Shown: positions 34,693 to 43,708, numbered from the stretch's first letter. The stretch is DNA of 64,000 bases from an uncultured Clostridia bacterium (GCA_944363645.1 CALVUR010000006.1:33442-97441), one strand, 5' to 3'. Translations and numbers: made by a program. The notes: generated by a model not told the origin, from the letters alone.

Positions 34693-35049
34693 TTAATTGT
34701 TGCTTTTTGCGTAACTTATAAAGTTACAATTTTGATTATTAGAATAATTTGGTACAAGGTCTTTAAAGCGATCAAACATAGTGCTTTTTTCGTCTAAAGA
34801 TGTTACAAGCATGTTTGATGATTGTTCTTGGACAGTTTCGTTGCCGTTTGCTTTCTTTACGTTTGTATCTTTTAAGCAGTAATAAATTATGCCAATCAAG
34901 ATAAGTGAAACATAAACAAAGTTGGCGTTTGCAATAAGCATTATTGATGCAAGAACACAAAGTGCAACAACAAATAATGTGCAAAAAACTTTACCAAGTG
35001 TGCTAAAACGGTTACCATTACGCAACAATAATTCAAAATTTGAACTCAT
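34693..35049 (-). CDS. Small membrane protein of unknown function
   Basis: 118 residues from the ATG at 35049, which has AAAGGAGG eight bases upstream; a longer reading from 35097 would span that site. Two hydrophobic helices (about 21-40 and 43-60) sit after MSSNFELLLRNGNRFSTLGK, and the C-terminal half is Asn/Ser/Lys-rich and polar. No family recognised. Confidence 0.65.
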   Translation of the reverse strand: MSSNFELLLRNGNRFSTLGKVFCTLFVVALCVLASIMLIANANFVYVSLILIGIIYYCLKDTNVKKANGNETVQEQSSNMLVTSLDEKSTMFDRFKDLVPNYSNNQNCNFISYAKSNN

Positions 35050-35512
35050 AAAACCTCCTTGAATGCCATTTAAATTTTTTTTGTCTGGCAAGTTCATTAA
35101 ATTTGTGCGTTTTATTTTTTATCTATTTTCCGTTTCCCTTATTTTTTCATCAGTATCTAAATTTAAATATAAAAAAGGGTTAACTTGTCTTTCCAAGTTA
35201 ACCTTGCATATAATTTACACGCATTTATAATAAATGTCAAACATTTTTTTGCACTTTTTTTAAAATTTTTAAAATATTTTTTAAATTTTTTTAAAATTTT
35301 CAAAAAATTTCTTAAACTTTGTAAAAAAATCAAATTTTGTGAAGTTTTAAAATAACAAAATTCCGCTTATAATCGGCGATTTTTGATATTATGCCTAAAA
35401 AGTATTAAATTTAGCAAAAAATTGCCCAAATTTCGCAAAATTTTAATAATTTTTTTAAATTTTTCTAAAAAATAGGGGCTAAGGGCGAAAATACCCCTTA
35501 AAAACAAAAAAA
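35050..35512. other. Long AT-rich interval with one inverted repeat
   Basis: About 500 bases between the small membrane gene and rubrerythrin. The only structure is AAGG-GTTAACTTG/CAAGTTAACC-TT (35177-35207), followed by T on the minus strand. It could be a terminator for readthrough from rubrerythrin or an attenuator for the small gene. Extreme A/T runs fill 35220-35480. Confidence 0.6.
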
Positions 35513-35538
35513 TGACTGCTTAAAAATAAGCAGTCAAA
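35513..35538 (-). terminator. Terminator of rubrerythrin gene
   Basis: TGACTGCTT/AAGCAGTCA stem with T-run on the minus strand. Confidence 0.88.
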
Positions 35539-35549
35539 TATTTCAAAAA

Positions 35550-36083
35550 TTAGTAATTTTCAGCCTTTACTTGGAAGTATTCTTGTTTGTGTAAGCAAAC
35601 AGGGCAAACAAGTGGTGCTTTCTTGCCGATAACAATATGACCGCAATTTGCGCATTGCCAAATGGTATCGCCTTCTTTAGAGAATACTAAACCTTCTTTA
35701 ACATTTTTTAAAAGTTTAAGATATCTTGCTTCGTGTTCTTTTTCGATTGCGCCAACCATTCTAAACTTAGCAGCGATTTCTTTAAAGCCTTCTTCTTCAG
35801 CTTCTTTTGCCATACGATCATACATATCGGTCCATTCAAAGTTTTCGCCGTTAGCCGCTGCTTGTAAGTTTTCAGCGGTTGTGCCGATACCGTTCAAATA
35901 TTTAAACCAAAGTTTAGCGTGTTCTTTTTCGTTGTTAGCGGTTTCTTCAAAGATACCAGCAATTTGCATATAACCTTCTTTCCTGGCTTGTGAAGCAAAG
36001 TAAGTATATTTGTTTCTTGCTTGTGATTCACCAGCAAAAGCTTCCATTAAATTCTTTTCGGTTTTTGAGCCTTTTAATTCCAT
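35550..36083 (-). CDS. rbr: Rubrerythrin
   Basis: Peroxide-reducing di-iron protein of 177 residues. The N-terminal ferritin-like bundle carries the paired Glu motifs ([36 protein letters not shown]). The C-terminal rubredoxin-like domain has CxxC pairs in WQCANCGH and [12 protein letters not shown]. It protects anaerobes from peroxide, reduced by rubredoxin or ferredoxin systems. It is monocistronic with a consensus promoter and terminator. GAGGTGA lies ahead of the ATG. Confidence 0.96.
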   Translation of the reverse strand: MELKGSKTEKNLMEAFAGESQARNKYTYFASQARKEGYMQIAGIFEETANNEKEHAKLWFKYLNGIGTTAENLQAAANGENFEWTDMYDRMAKEAEEEGFKEIAAKFRMVGAIEKEHEARYLKLLKNVKEGLVFSKEGDTIWQCANCGHIVIGKKAPLVCPVCLHKQEYFQVKAENY

Positions 36084-36129
36084 AATAAATCACCTCATAT
36101 ATAGCGAAAAAATCGCTTAATTTGGTTTA

Positions 36130-36158
36130 ATTGTAACAAAAAAACGGCATTCTGTCAA
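36130..36158 (-). promoter_or_regulatory. Promoter of rubrerythrin gene
   Basis: TTGACA, 17-base spacer, TACAAT on the minus strand. I see no clear PerR palindrome. Confidence 0.75.
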
Positions 36159-36332
36159 CAATAAAATAAAAAATTCAAGGCAAATTAACTATATTGTAAC
36201 CATTATTTCATAAAAGCCAACTTTTTCCACTTATTTTGCTAAAATTTTTAAATTTTGAAAACGATTTTTATCCCACAAAAAAACCACATTTTTCTCTTTA
36301 AGGTTAAATAAAAAGGGGATGAATTTAGATTA

Positions 36333-36366
36333 AAAAAAGTGAGCAAACTTTTGCCCACTTATTTTT
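36333..36366 (-). terminator. Terminator of the methyltransferase operon
   Basis: AAGTG-GCAA paired with TTGC-CACTT (one mismatch), T-run on the minus strand. Confidence 0.75.
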
Positions 36367-36386
36367 TATGTAATTTTAAAAGGGGA

Positions 36387-37250
36387 TTAAAGGTAATATT
36401 TTATGGTATCTTCAATCCAATATCCATATTTTGCCTTTTTGTCATGACACTCTAACTTCTTAAACTGCAAATAAAGTGGCGTGCCGTCGCCAGCATCGTG
36501 CCAAATGTCGGCGTAAATATAATCAAAACTGCCGTCCTTTAGGCTTTTTTGATAGGCAAACGCATCGGCGTTTACAAGTTTAATTTTGTCCTGAATGTAT
36601 TTTGGGAATTTAGGCAAAATGTTCTTTTCAAAAAGTTCAATTACATTTTTACTTAAATCTACTACGGTAACGCTTTCAACTTCGGGCTTTTTTGCCACGT
36701 GGAAAACGTAGTACCCAAGTCCCAAGCCGTAAGTTAATACTTTGCCAAAGGCTTCATCTATATATCTTTTTTGCGAATTTATCTCGTTTGGCAAAAGCGT
36801 CATCCATTCAACACCGTTTTGAAGCACCGCCGGATATCGATAGGTGGTTGGAAAAAACCCAATAAGTGGCAAAACTTTGCCGTTAAAAAAGTATTGATAG
36901 TCATCACGCACAAAGCCTTGATATGGCTCATAAGTTTTATAAGTCAATTCAAAATCGCCAAGTTTTTCGCCGTTAAAGTTTACAATTTTAAAATACTCAT
37001 CGCAATAATAATCGTTTACATCAAGCATCTTTATTGACGGCACAAAATAATCGTTAAAAAACTTGCGGTCCTTTTGGTGGGGGTCAAGCCCCATGTATGC
37101 GCATAGTAAATAGCAAAAGGCGAGTTCTTTTGATACGCCAGCCGACTGCACGCTTATTATATCTTCTTCTTTTATCGCCCTATCAAAATCGTTAAGATAG
37201 TAAGATAAAAGTCGTAAAAATCTGTCGTTATTTTTTAAAATCTCATCCAT
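36387..37250 (-). CDS. Class I SAM-dependent methyltransferase-like protein
   Basis: 287 residues starting at MDEILKN; ATG at 37250 is preceded by GGAAAAGG. A helical N-terminal part (about 1-130) leads to a Rossmann domain with motif I VLTYGLGLGYYVFHVAKK, acidic VTVVDLSKNVIELFEKNI and DGSFDYIYADIW. The layout is like spermidine-synthase-type methyltransferases. Substrate unknown. It follows the zinc-ribbon membrane protein gene on the same strand, and may be co-transcribed with it. Confidence 0.75.
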   Translation of the reverse strand: MDEILKNNDRFLRLLSYYLNDFDRAIKEEDIISVQSAGVSKELAFCYLLCAYMGLDPHQKDRKFFNDYFVPSIKMLDVNDYYCDEYFKIVNFNGEKLGDFELTYKTYEPYQGFVRDDYQYFFNGKVLPLIGFFPTTYRYPAVLQNGVEWMTLLPNEINSQKRYIDEAFGKVLTYGLGLGYYVFHVAKKPEVESVTVVDLSKNVIELFEKNILPKFPKYIQDKIKLVNADAFAYQKSLKDGSFDYIYADIWHDAGDGTPLYLQFKKLECHDKKAKYGYWIEDTIKYYL

Positions 37251-37295
37251 TTTAAACCTTTTCCGCCGGGTATGTGGCAATTTTGGCTTTATAAA

Positions 37296-37721
37296 CTAAT
37301 CGTCGTCTTTAATTTTTGCGCCACAACTGTTGCAAAATTTAAAGTGTTCATTTACGCTTTTACCGCAGTAAGGGCAAAACCTTGTGGGCGCATGTTTGTC
37401 GGGGTTTTGATCTTTAAAATCTTGCATGTCCTTTTCATAATCGTCAATGTGCCCAAACTGCGCATTTGATAGGGAATCATAATTTGAAATGGTTTCAACA
37501 TTAGTTTGATTATCGGTTAGTTTTGTTAAAACGATAATTCTTTTTACGACGGTAGATATGTATACAATGCCACCAACTATCAAACCTAATGGTAATAGAA
37601 ACTGTACTTGAAATTTACCTAAGGATGACATGGCGGCAAAATAAATGCCCAAAAACAACAATACAATTCCGCTAATAATAGTTCCAATGCTTTTTTTATA
37701 CGCTTTATTTTTTAATCTCAT
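37296..37721 (-). CDS. Zinc-ribbon membrane protein (paralogue 1)
   Basis: 141 residues. Two hydrophobic helices (about 12-30 and 38-60) are followed by a polar linker and a C-terminal zinc ribbon FCPYCGKSVNEHFKFCNSCGAK with two CxxC pairs. The paralogue at 37916 has the same order and almost the same ribbon. Function unknown; such proteins are often membrane-linked sensors or assembly factors. Confidence 0.8.
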   Translation of the reverse strand: MRLKNKAYKKSIGTIISGIVLLFLGIYFAAMSSLGKFQVQFLLPLGLIVGGIVYISTVVKRIIVLTKLTDNQTNVETISNYDSLSNAQFGHIDDYEKDMQDFKDQNPDKHAPTRFCPYCGKSVNEHFKFCNSCGAKIKDDD

Positions 37722-37750
37722 AATAAACCTGTAAAAAATTTATTTTTTTC

Positions 37751-37788
37751 AAAAAGTAAGTCTATAAGCCCGTTATCGCCACTTTTTT
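37751..37788 (+). repeat. Dispersed element, copy 12 (intergenic)
   Basis: AAAAAGTAAGTCTATAAGCC, then CGTTATCGCCACTTTTTT. It lies between the two zinc-ribbon paralogues. Confidence 0.88.
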
Positions 37789-37869
37789 AATGGTAAAAAG
37801 GGGTAAAGTTAAAACTTTTTATATATTATATTATAGTTTGCTTTAAAAAAACTGTCAAGTAAAAAAATA

Positions 37870-37897
37870 AAAAGGCAAGGGGGCTTGCCTTTTTATT
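37870..37897 (-). terminator. Terminator of zinc-ribbon paralogue 2
   Basis: AAAAGGCAAG/CTTGCCTTTTT stem with GGGG loop, T-runs on both sides. Confidence 0.85.
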
Positions 37898-37915
37898 TAT
37901 TTTTTATTTATGTAA

Positions 37916-38365
37916 TTAAAAGTTGTCTTTTTTCTCGGGAAGTTTTGCACCGCAACTATTACAAAATTTAAATTTGCTGTCAACGGTGTTTCCGCAATAA
38001 GGGCAAAAATTATTTTCGTGCTCATCAAAGTCTTCAACAAATTCATCCCTTTCCATTGCTTCACGTTTGTGCTTTTCCAAATCTTCAAAAGTGCCAAAAT
38101 CGGCGTCTTGCAATGGGTTACCGCCCATTTGCTCATCCATTTCAGCACTTTGCTTGTTGGTCTTTACAACTTTAACAATTTTGACAATGCTCGATATTAT
38201 AATGCTTAAGCCAATAATTAAAAAAGGAAGTCCAAATAGCCCCATCGCTGTCTTGGCAAGGGAAAATACCATTATCATCCAAAAAAGAGCAAATCCGCCA
38301 AAACACAAACCAAATATTAAAGTGGATATGTGTGGTTTTATTCCGTTAAAAAGTCCTTTCTTCAT
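37916..38365 (-). CDS. Zinc-ribbon membrane protein (paralogue 2)
   Basis: 149 residues with the same plan as paralogue 1. Hydrophobic helices at about 14-34 and 40-62, a charged linker with Gln/Glu/Asp, and the C-terminal ribbon NFCPYCGNTVDSKFKFCNSCGAKLPEKK. The pair looks like a local duplication, since the ribbons are about two-thirds identical. GAAAGGAC precedes the start. Function unknown. Confidence 0.8.
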   Translation of the reverse strand: MKKGLFNGIKPHISTLIFGLCFGGFALFWMIMVFSLAKTAMGLFGLPFLIIGLSIIISSIVKIVKVVKTNKQSAEMDEQMGGNPLQDADFGTFEDLEKHKREAMERDEFVEDFDEHENNFCPYCGNTVDSKFKFCNSCGAKLPEKKDNF

Positions 38366-38401
38366 ATAATCACCAAGTACAAATAATTAAGTAAAATTTT
38401 A

Positions 38402-38428
38402 AAAAAGTGGGGCTATAAGCCCAAAAAC
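38402..38428 (+). repeat. Dispersed element, copy 13 (intergenic, right half lost)
   Basis: AAAAAGTGGGGCTATAAGCC then C and A-run. It overlaps the 3' flank of the phosphoesterase gene. Confidence 0.8.
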
Positions 38429-38437
38429 GAGCAAAAA

Positions 38438-39136
38438 TTATAAAACAATTTCCACAAGTTGGTTCTTTACAAGGTCGCAAGAAGTCAAATAATAGGTTAT
38501 GCCGTCTTTAAAAACCTTTTTGTCCGCCTTGCAGTCTTTCCCGTGCAAATGTCCGTACACAACGGCATCAACACCATATTCTTTAAATAGGTCGGTGTAA
38601 AGGGAGTCATCACGCCTTACATTAAATGGGGGGAAGTGTATCATTGCAATAACCTTATCTTCTGGGGTGCGCATCTTTTGCATGCAGTTAAGCGCAAGCC
38701 TTAGCCTTTCACGCTCACGAAGATAAAGTTTTTTGTCCTCTTCGGTAAAGTCCGGTGTGCCTTCAACAGTCCACCCACGTGAACCTAATATAAGCAAGTT
38801 AGAAAGCCTTAAACAGTCGTTTTGCAAAACGTAAAAGTCAGGCGGTAAACTTTGCCTTATTTTAGAAAGACTTTTCCACCAATAATCGTGGTTGCCACGG
38901 ATAAACACCTTTTTGCCGGGCAAGTCCTTTAATAAATTCAAATCTATAAGCGCATCTTCAAGTTGCATTGCCCAACTTATGTCGCCGGCAATAAGCACCA
39001 CATCGTCAGCGGTAACTTTCTCTTTCCAATCGGCGATAATTTTTTCCATGTAATCGGTCCAACCCGTCCCGAAAATATCCATGGGCTTTGGCGCAGTGGT
39101 CGAAAGGTGCAAATCACTTATCGCAAAAATTCTCAT
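38438..39136 (-). CDS. Calcineurin-like metallophosphoesterase
   Basis: 232 residues. Metal-binding motifs in order: FAISDLHLS (DxH), LIAGDISWA (GDxxW variant), FIRGNHDYWW (GNHD), MIHFPPF and YGHLHGKD (GHxH). This matches predicted phosphohydrolases of the YfcE/ykuE type; the substrate is unknown. The start has no Shine-Dalgarno. It lies 52 bases after the phosphatase gene on the same strand, so co-transcription is likely. Confidence 0.9.
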   Translation of the reverse strand: MRIFAISDLHLSTTAPKPMDIFGTGWTDYMEKIIADWKEKVTADDVVLIAGDISWAMQLEDALIDLNLLKDLPGKKVFIRGNHDYWWKSLSKIRQSLPPDFYVLQNDCLRLSNLLILGSRGWTVEGTPDFTEEDKKLYLRERERLRLALNCMQKMRTPEDKVIAMIHFPPFNVRRDDSLYTDLFKEYGVDAVVYGHLHGKDCKADKKVFKDGITYYLTSCDLVKNQLVEIVL

Positions 39137-39188
39137 AACAGTATATTTTTTAAAATTAAAGTTTAGTCAAAATCGCTAATTTTTTTGG

Positions 39189-39650
39189 TTAGTTTAAATA
39201 ACCGCCCTTTACTAAATAGTCGATAAAGTGTTCAACGCCACGCTCAATTTGTAAAAAGCAAGTTTCAAAATCACGTGTGTACCACGGATCGTCAATGTCT
39301 GCCGGGGTGGTGGTAAAATCTAAAAGCCTAAACACTTTGCCATAATTTTTTTGGTCAATAATGTTTTTAACCGCCACTTTGTTGCGTGTTTCCATTACAA
39401 CAATAAAGTCAAAGTCGTCGCCATCCTTTTTACACATGCGCTCTGCACGCTTGTTTTTGTAATCAGCGTTTATCTTGTCTAAATAGGGGGTAATCGCATA
39501 ATAAACGGGGTTGCCTTGCTCTTCATAAGATGTGGCTTTAGATTTAACTAAAGCGTTAAGCCCCAACTTATTCAGTTTATCTTTCATTATAAATTCCGCC
39601 ATTGGCGAACGACAAATGTTGCCAAGGCATACAAATAAAATATTTACCAT
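39189..39650 (-). CDS. Low-molecular-weight protein-tyrosine phosphatase
   Basis: 153 residues, normal length. The P-loop VCLGNICRSPMAEF begins at residue 7 and contains the catalytic Cys8 and Arg14; the general-acid segment is DIDDPWYTRDFE. Bacterial members often control tyrosine kinases of capsule or stress pathways, but no such kinase lies here. No good ribosome-binding site is visible before the ATG. Confidence 0.92.
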   Translation of the reverse strand: MVNILFVCLGNICRSPMAEFIMKDKLNKLGLNALVKSKATSYEEQGNPVYYAITPYLDKINADYKNKRAERMCKKDGDDFDFIVVMETRNKVAVKNIIDQKNYGKVFRLLDFTTTPADIDDPWYTRDFETCFLQIERGVEHFIDYLVKGGYLN

Positions 39651-40087
39651 ATAGCGTCAAAAAATATATAGGAGTGTGTTTTACTCAATCTGTACGCAAA
39701 CCAAATTTACTTAGATAGAAGATGCTTGCGTCTTATATATTCGTTACACCCAAAAAGATACAAGTAATTTTGGTTATAAAAATGCTTCCGTCAAATTGCA
39801 ATTTTTTGCCGATTCAATCAGCCCTGCATTTTCGCTTCAAGCCGTTTATAACTGTTACTTGTAAATCTTTTTATATATTTTACCACAGTATCATCCATAA
39901 AGCAAGCAATCTAAATTCCTCAAAACCATTTTTATATTACGCACGCACGCACACGCACGTGCGAGAAGTCAAACACCTTTAACTAAAAGTTTAAAAGGAA
40001 GCGGAAAGTTTAAACGGCAAAAATAAGTTTAAAGCGGAAAGGGAATGACTTTAAAATGAAAGTGTAAATTAAAGGAAAGGGCAGGGC
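39651..40087. other. Gene-free interval with an alternating CG/CA run
   Basis: At 39941-39964 an alternating purine-pyrimidine tract (CGCACGCACGCACACGCACG then TGCG) stands out from AT-rich surroundings. No gene or terminator recognised. Confidence 0.55.
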
Positions 40088-40561
40088 TTAAAGATATTTT
40101 TTAAGCGTTCTATAAATTACCTTGTTGTCAATGCCGTCCTTTGTCCAAAAGGTTACAAGTGGCAATTTTGCCTTTTTGCAAATTTCGTTTACGTGCTTAT
40201 CACGTTCAATGCGGTCCTTTTTAAAATGAGTGTTGTCGTTTATTTCAATCAAAAGTATGGGGTGATAGTTATAATCAAAAACGCCAAAATCTACATTTCT
40301 AAAAAGTTCACTGCGATAACCTTTTCCCACTTTGTCTATTACAGACGCCAAATTTATCTGTGGCAAAATTATGTAATCTTGCCCAAAGTAGGACAAAAAT
40401 ATGTTGTAATATTCCCGCTCCGGCTTTGTCATAAGCGGTGCTTTTACCACATAGTCTGGTCCACGTTTTCTTGTTAAAAAGTAAATTACTAAAATTATTA
40501 AAATTAAAAATGCCGTAACTAAAACGGGCAGTAAAATGTTGGTTGCTAATAAATTTTTCAT
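40088..40561 (-). CDS. DUF2726-domain membrane protein
   Basis: 157 residues. An N-terminal membrane helix (about 9-30) leads to a DUF2726 domain: PLMTKPEREYYNIFLSYFGQDYIILPQINLASVID, then LFRNVDFGVFDYNYHPILLIEINDNTHFKKDRIERDKHVNEICKKAKLPLVTF. This has the E/D-(x)-E-N pattern of restriction-endonuclease-fold nucleases (D in VDFGVFD, E in IEIND), so a nuclease role is possible but untested. It has a promoter with a six-base gap to the ATG and no ribosome-binding site. Confidence 0.8.
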   Translation of the reverse strand: MKNLLATNILLPVLVTAFLILIILVIYFLTRKRGPDYVVKAPLMTKPEREYYNIFLSYFGQDYIILPQINLASVIDKVGKGYRSELFRNVDFGVFDYNYHPILLIEINDNTHFKKDRIERDKHVNEICKKAKLPLVTFWTKDGIDNKVIYRTLKKYL

Positions 40562-40567
40562 AAATAT

Positions 40568-40596
40568 ATTTTATCAAATTGGTAAATTTATTTCAA
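40568..40596 (-). promoter_or_regulatory. Promoter giving a leaderless DUF2726 transcript
   Basis: TTGAAA, 17-base spacer, TAAAAT on the minus strand; the -10 box ends six bases before the ATG at 40561, with no Shine-Dalgarno. Confidence 0.6.
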
Positions 40597-40722
40597 GCAT
40601 TTTATTAAAAATTTACCCCCATATTTTGCCTTAAATTAAGCCCCGTTTTCACCCCCAAATTTTCCATATTTTTACCCCTTTATCTATTAAAATTTTGCCC
40701 CTAAAAAATTAAAGCCAAAAAT

Positions 40723-40745
40723 AATAAGTGGGGATATAAGCGTTT
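40723..40745 (+). repeat. Possible eroded copy of dispersed element
   Basis: AAGTGGGGATATAAGCG then T-run; only the left half matches. The surrounding interval 40597-40853 has no gene. Confidence 0.35.
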
Positions 40746-40853
40746 TTTAGCCATTTTTATATAGATATTTTCGACATTTTATAGACATTTACGACCTTTT
40801 TGAAAAAATTGAAAAAATTACAAATTTGAAGGCAATTTTTTATCAAAAAACTA

Positions 40854-40882
40854 TTGTAAAATTTTACGCTTTATGATATTAT
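40854..40882 (+). promoter_or_regulatory. Promoter of the large surface protein gene
   Basis: TTGTAA, 17-base spacer, TATTAT. Confidence 0.65.
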
Positions 40883-40947
40883 ATAGATAACTATTTTATT
40901 CATACGGCAAAACAGCGATAATTTATCCGTGTGAAAAAGGAGAGTCT

Positions 40948-43695
40948 ATGGCGAATATAAAATTTAAGCGCATTTTAGTACCACTTTTTGTGCTAATTGC
41001 GATGATGTTTACGACTATGGGGCTTACAGGTCTTACGGCTAAAGCGGCCACAGCAGAAGAAGACTTATTACTTTGCTACAGCAACAACAGAAACGTTGTT
41101 AAAGTAATAGACGAAGTTGAGGCTAACGAACCTAAGTACTTTAAAGCACTTAAAGACAGCACACGTTATCTACCTGAAGAGTTGTTGGTTGTAATGAACA
41201 GAATCGTTGCTGTTGCAAACACCTATTCGGCAGTTGTTGACCTTAAAGATGACGTATTATCTGTGGGTGCTGCTGGTTTGGCAATAGATGCTGATTTGGC
41301 AAATCAACTTGACAGCATTTGGCTTGAAATTGAAACAAAGTACACATCAACTTACAAACTTACTGAAGCAAACTACTTAACATACGATGCTGACGGCGCA
41401 ATTTTGGCTCAGTTAGAAAGTTATCTTGATGTTTACAAAATCGCACTTGAACAAGTTAAAGTTGCAAACGAACTTGCTAAACTTCTTGCCACAAACGAAG
41501 AAAATCCTGGCGCAAAGGCAAACCAAGTTTACGGCTTATATGATGATGATCCTACAGCATTAGAGTATGGTTTGATTGGTTTAGCAACCGCTTACTATGA
41601 AGGTTTAGACGCAATCTTAAACGCAACAGACCGTCAAGCAGCAAGGGATGAAGCAATCAAACAATTAAACGCTGTTCCAAGAAACGTTTTCGAATACATT
41701 TACGCTGATTACGAAGAAGCCGTTGCTGTTGAACGTGGCGCGCTTAGCGAAAGCGAAGCAGACCTTGCAAACAACGCAATCGTTCAAAAAATGGGCTCAT
41801 GCCAATTAAGCACTGAAGAATTCATGCAAGGCGCAAGCGAAGATGTTAAGAAAGCATATTCTTCACAAAATGGTTATTTAGAAAATTACTACGCAACCCA
41901 CCAAGAATACGATGGTACTGCAGACAGCAAAAACACGTCATCAATTTCTTACACGGTTGACGGCGTAAAGATTGTGACCATTACTGCTTATATAAACGAC
42001 ACAACCACAAGGGCAAGGGAAGAAGCAAGGGTATTCTCACCAAACGCAACAATCGTTTTACATACCGCTACTTTAAGTGGTGAAGAAAAGAACGTTGGCA
42101 AACTTTTGGCAGAAAAAAATAGCAAACTTGGCGTTGGCTATCTTGTTCGCTTCAACGTATATGGCGGTATCAGCCAATCACACGTTTTCGATACCGACCG
42201 TGTAAACGAAGCAACCCCGGGCGGTGTTATTTATGTTATCGAGTTTAACGTAAACAAATACTACGAACAATTTATCGCTAAAAACCAAGGCGTACTCGCA
42301 AACTTACTTGACCAAATTTCTTTGGGCGGTGTTTGGGGCGCAAAAAATAGATTGAGCAACATCAGCGATGCTTACTCAATGTTAAGCGGTACAGACGTTG
42401 ACCTTTGTTATTTATATACTGACGGTGCTTTAAGCACTTTTGAAAATATAAGTTATGAACCTAACGGAGGTAATTTGATGTTAGAAACCACAAAATTCGG
42501 CAACTTTGCTATTGCCGCAACCGGCACATCAAGTATGTTATCAAATCCAGCATTCTGGATCTTATTAGTTGTTGCCATTATCTTAGTAATCATTCTTCTT
42601 GTACTTGTATTCAAGTTCGTCAAATATGCCGTTAAGTTCCATTCAAACGGTGGCACACCAAGCAAACAAAAGGTTAAAGCAAGACGTGGCGAATACTTCA
42701 CAATGCCAGAAAACCCAACAAGGAAAGGCTATGTATTCACTGGTTGGTATGAAGATGAAAACTTAACACGTCGTTTCCTTGCTACACGCATCATCAAACG
42801 TCGTGCATTACACGCTTACGCTAAATGGAGTTTAGAATTAACACCAGACCGTGTAAACAGATACTACGCAACATTAAGAAACACTTTGGCTTCACACGCT
42901 ATCTTAACCGGTGAAACCGAAATGGCTGAAGACAAGACTTACGCTATCATTGAAAAGCACGAAAAAGATATCGCTTTATATCTTGCACTCAATACACAAA
43001 TGCTCGCTAAAGAACTCTTCAATGTTACCGCTTGCCCAGATAAGCCAGAAACCCCAACACTTTTGACAATCGCCACAAGAGAAGACTTCATTGACGCTCA
43101 AAAACTCGTTGAAAAACTCGTTGAATTCTACGGCTTAGGCCAATCTGACTTTGAACCTGCAACAAAAGAAGAAACAACTTACGCTTTAGTTATCGGTCCA
43201 GCACCTGTTGAAGAAGCTCAAGAAGAAGTTGTTGAAGAACCTGTTGAAGAAGTTCAAGAAGAACCCGTTGAAGAAACAGTTGAAGAAGTTCAAGAAGAAC
43301 CCGTTGAAGAAGCAGTTGAAGAACCTGTTACTGAAGAACAACTTATCGAATACTTCACAAAGATTCGTAACCAAGTTTGCGGTTATGCTTTATACGAACA
43401 AAACGAAAAAGCAGAAGACGGCAAGATGCTCGTTAAACTTTACAAAAAGGACGAAGCAGTTTACTGCTACATGGCACTTGATGCAGAATCTTACGGTTTA
43501 GAAACTGTTGGCTTAGGCTTTAGCGATACACCGGCACTTTTGAAAGTTGCAAGCGACGAAGATCTCGAAAAAGCACTTTCACTCGTTGAAATCGTTATGA
43601 CCGAACACGGCCTTGAAAAATCTGACGAACCTGTTGAAGAAAAAGGTTACGAAGGCAAAGGCTTCGGCTACAGAATTCACTATGTAGAAGAATAA
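40948..43695 (+). CDS. Large membrane protein with InlB-type repeat and two copies of an unknown domain
   Basis: 915 residues. Signal peptide (1-34), an extracytoplasmic helical/beta region (about 35-530, no family recognised), one membrane helix (about 536-556), then an InlB B-repeat-like segment (about 563-627, VKFHSNGGTPSKQKVKARRG with NPTRKGYVFTGWYEDENL). Next come two related ~105-residue domains (about 631-735 and 796-895) separated by a VEE/VQEEP repeat (752-795). The same domain occurs in the 11112 protein. Topology predicts the repeat and domains lie in the cytoplasm, which is unusual for an InlB repeat. The start has GGAGAG ten bases upstream. Role unknown; cell division or envelope organisation is possible. 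Confidence 0.85.
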   Translation: MANIKFKRILVPLFVLIAMMFTTMGLTGLTAKAATAEEDLLLCYSNNRNVVKVIDEVEANEPKYFKALKDSTRYLPEELLVVMNRIVAVANTYSAVVDLKDDVLSVGAAGLAIDADLANQLDSIWLEIETKYTSTYKLTEANYLTYDADGAILAQLESYLDVYKIALEQVKVANELAKLLATNEENPGAKANQVYGLYDDDPTALEYGLIGLATAYYEGLDAILNATDRQAARDEAIKQLNAVPRNVFEYIYADYEEAVAVERGALSESEADLANNAIVQKMGSCQLSTEEFMQGASEDVKKAYSSQNGYLENYYATHQEYDGTADSKNTSSISYTVDGVKIVTITAYINDTTTRAREEARVFSPNATIVLHTATLSGEEKNVGKLLAEKNSKLGVGYLVRFNVYGGISQSHVFDTDRVNEATPGGVIYVIEFNVNKYYEQFIAKNQGVLANLLDQISLGGVWGAKNRLSNISDAYSMLSGTDVDLCYLYTDGALSTFENISYEPNGGNLMLETTKFGNFAIAATGTSSMLSNPAFWILLVVAIILVIILLVLVFKFVKYAVKFHSNGGTPSKQKVKARRGEYFTMPENPTRKGYVFTGWYEDENLTRRFLATRIIKRRALHAYAKWSLELTPDRVNRYYATLRNTLASHAILTGETEMAEDKTYAIIEKHEKDIALYLALNTQMLAKELFNVTACPDKPETPTLLTIATREDFIDAQKLVEKLVEFYGLGQSDFEPATKEETTYALVIGPAPVEEAQEEVVEEPVEEVQEEPVEETVEEVQEEPVEEAVEEPVTEEQLIEYFTKIRNQVCGYALYEQNEKAEDGKMLVKLYKKDEAVYCYMALDAESYGLETVGLGFSDTPALLKVASDEDLEKALSLVEIVMTEHGLEKSDEPVEEKGYEGKGFGYRIHYVEE

Positions 43696-43708
43696 TCTAA
43701 ATAGTACT

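Noticed and set aside
43186..43501. Lys-rich and Phe/Asn-rich reading frames over the VEE repeat
   Set aside because: They are other-frame readings of GAA/GTT repeats inside the 40948 gene.
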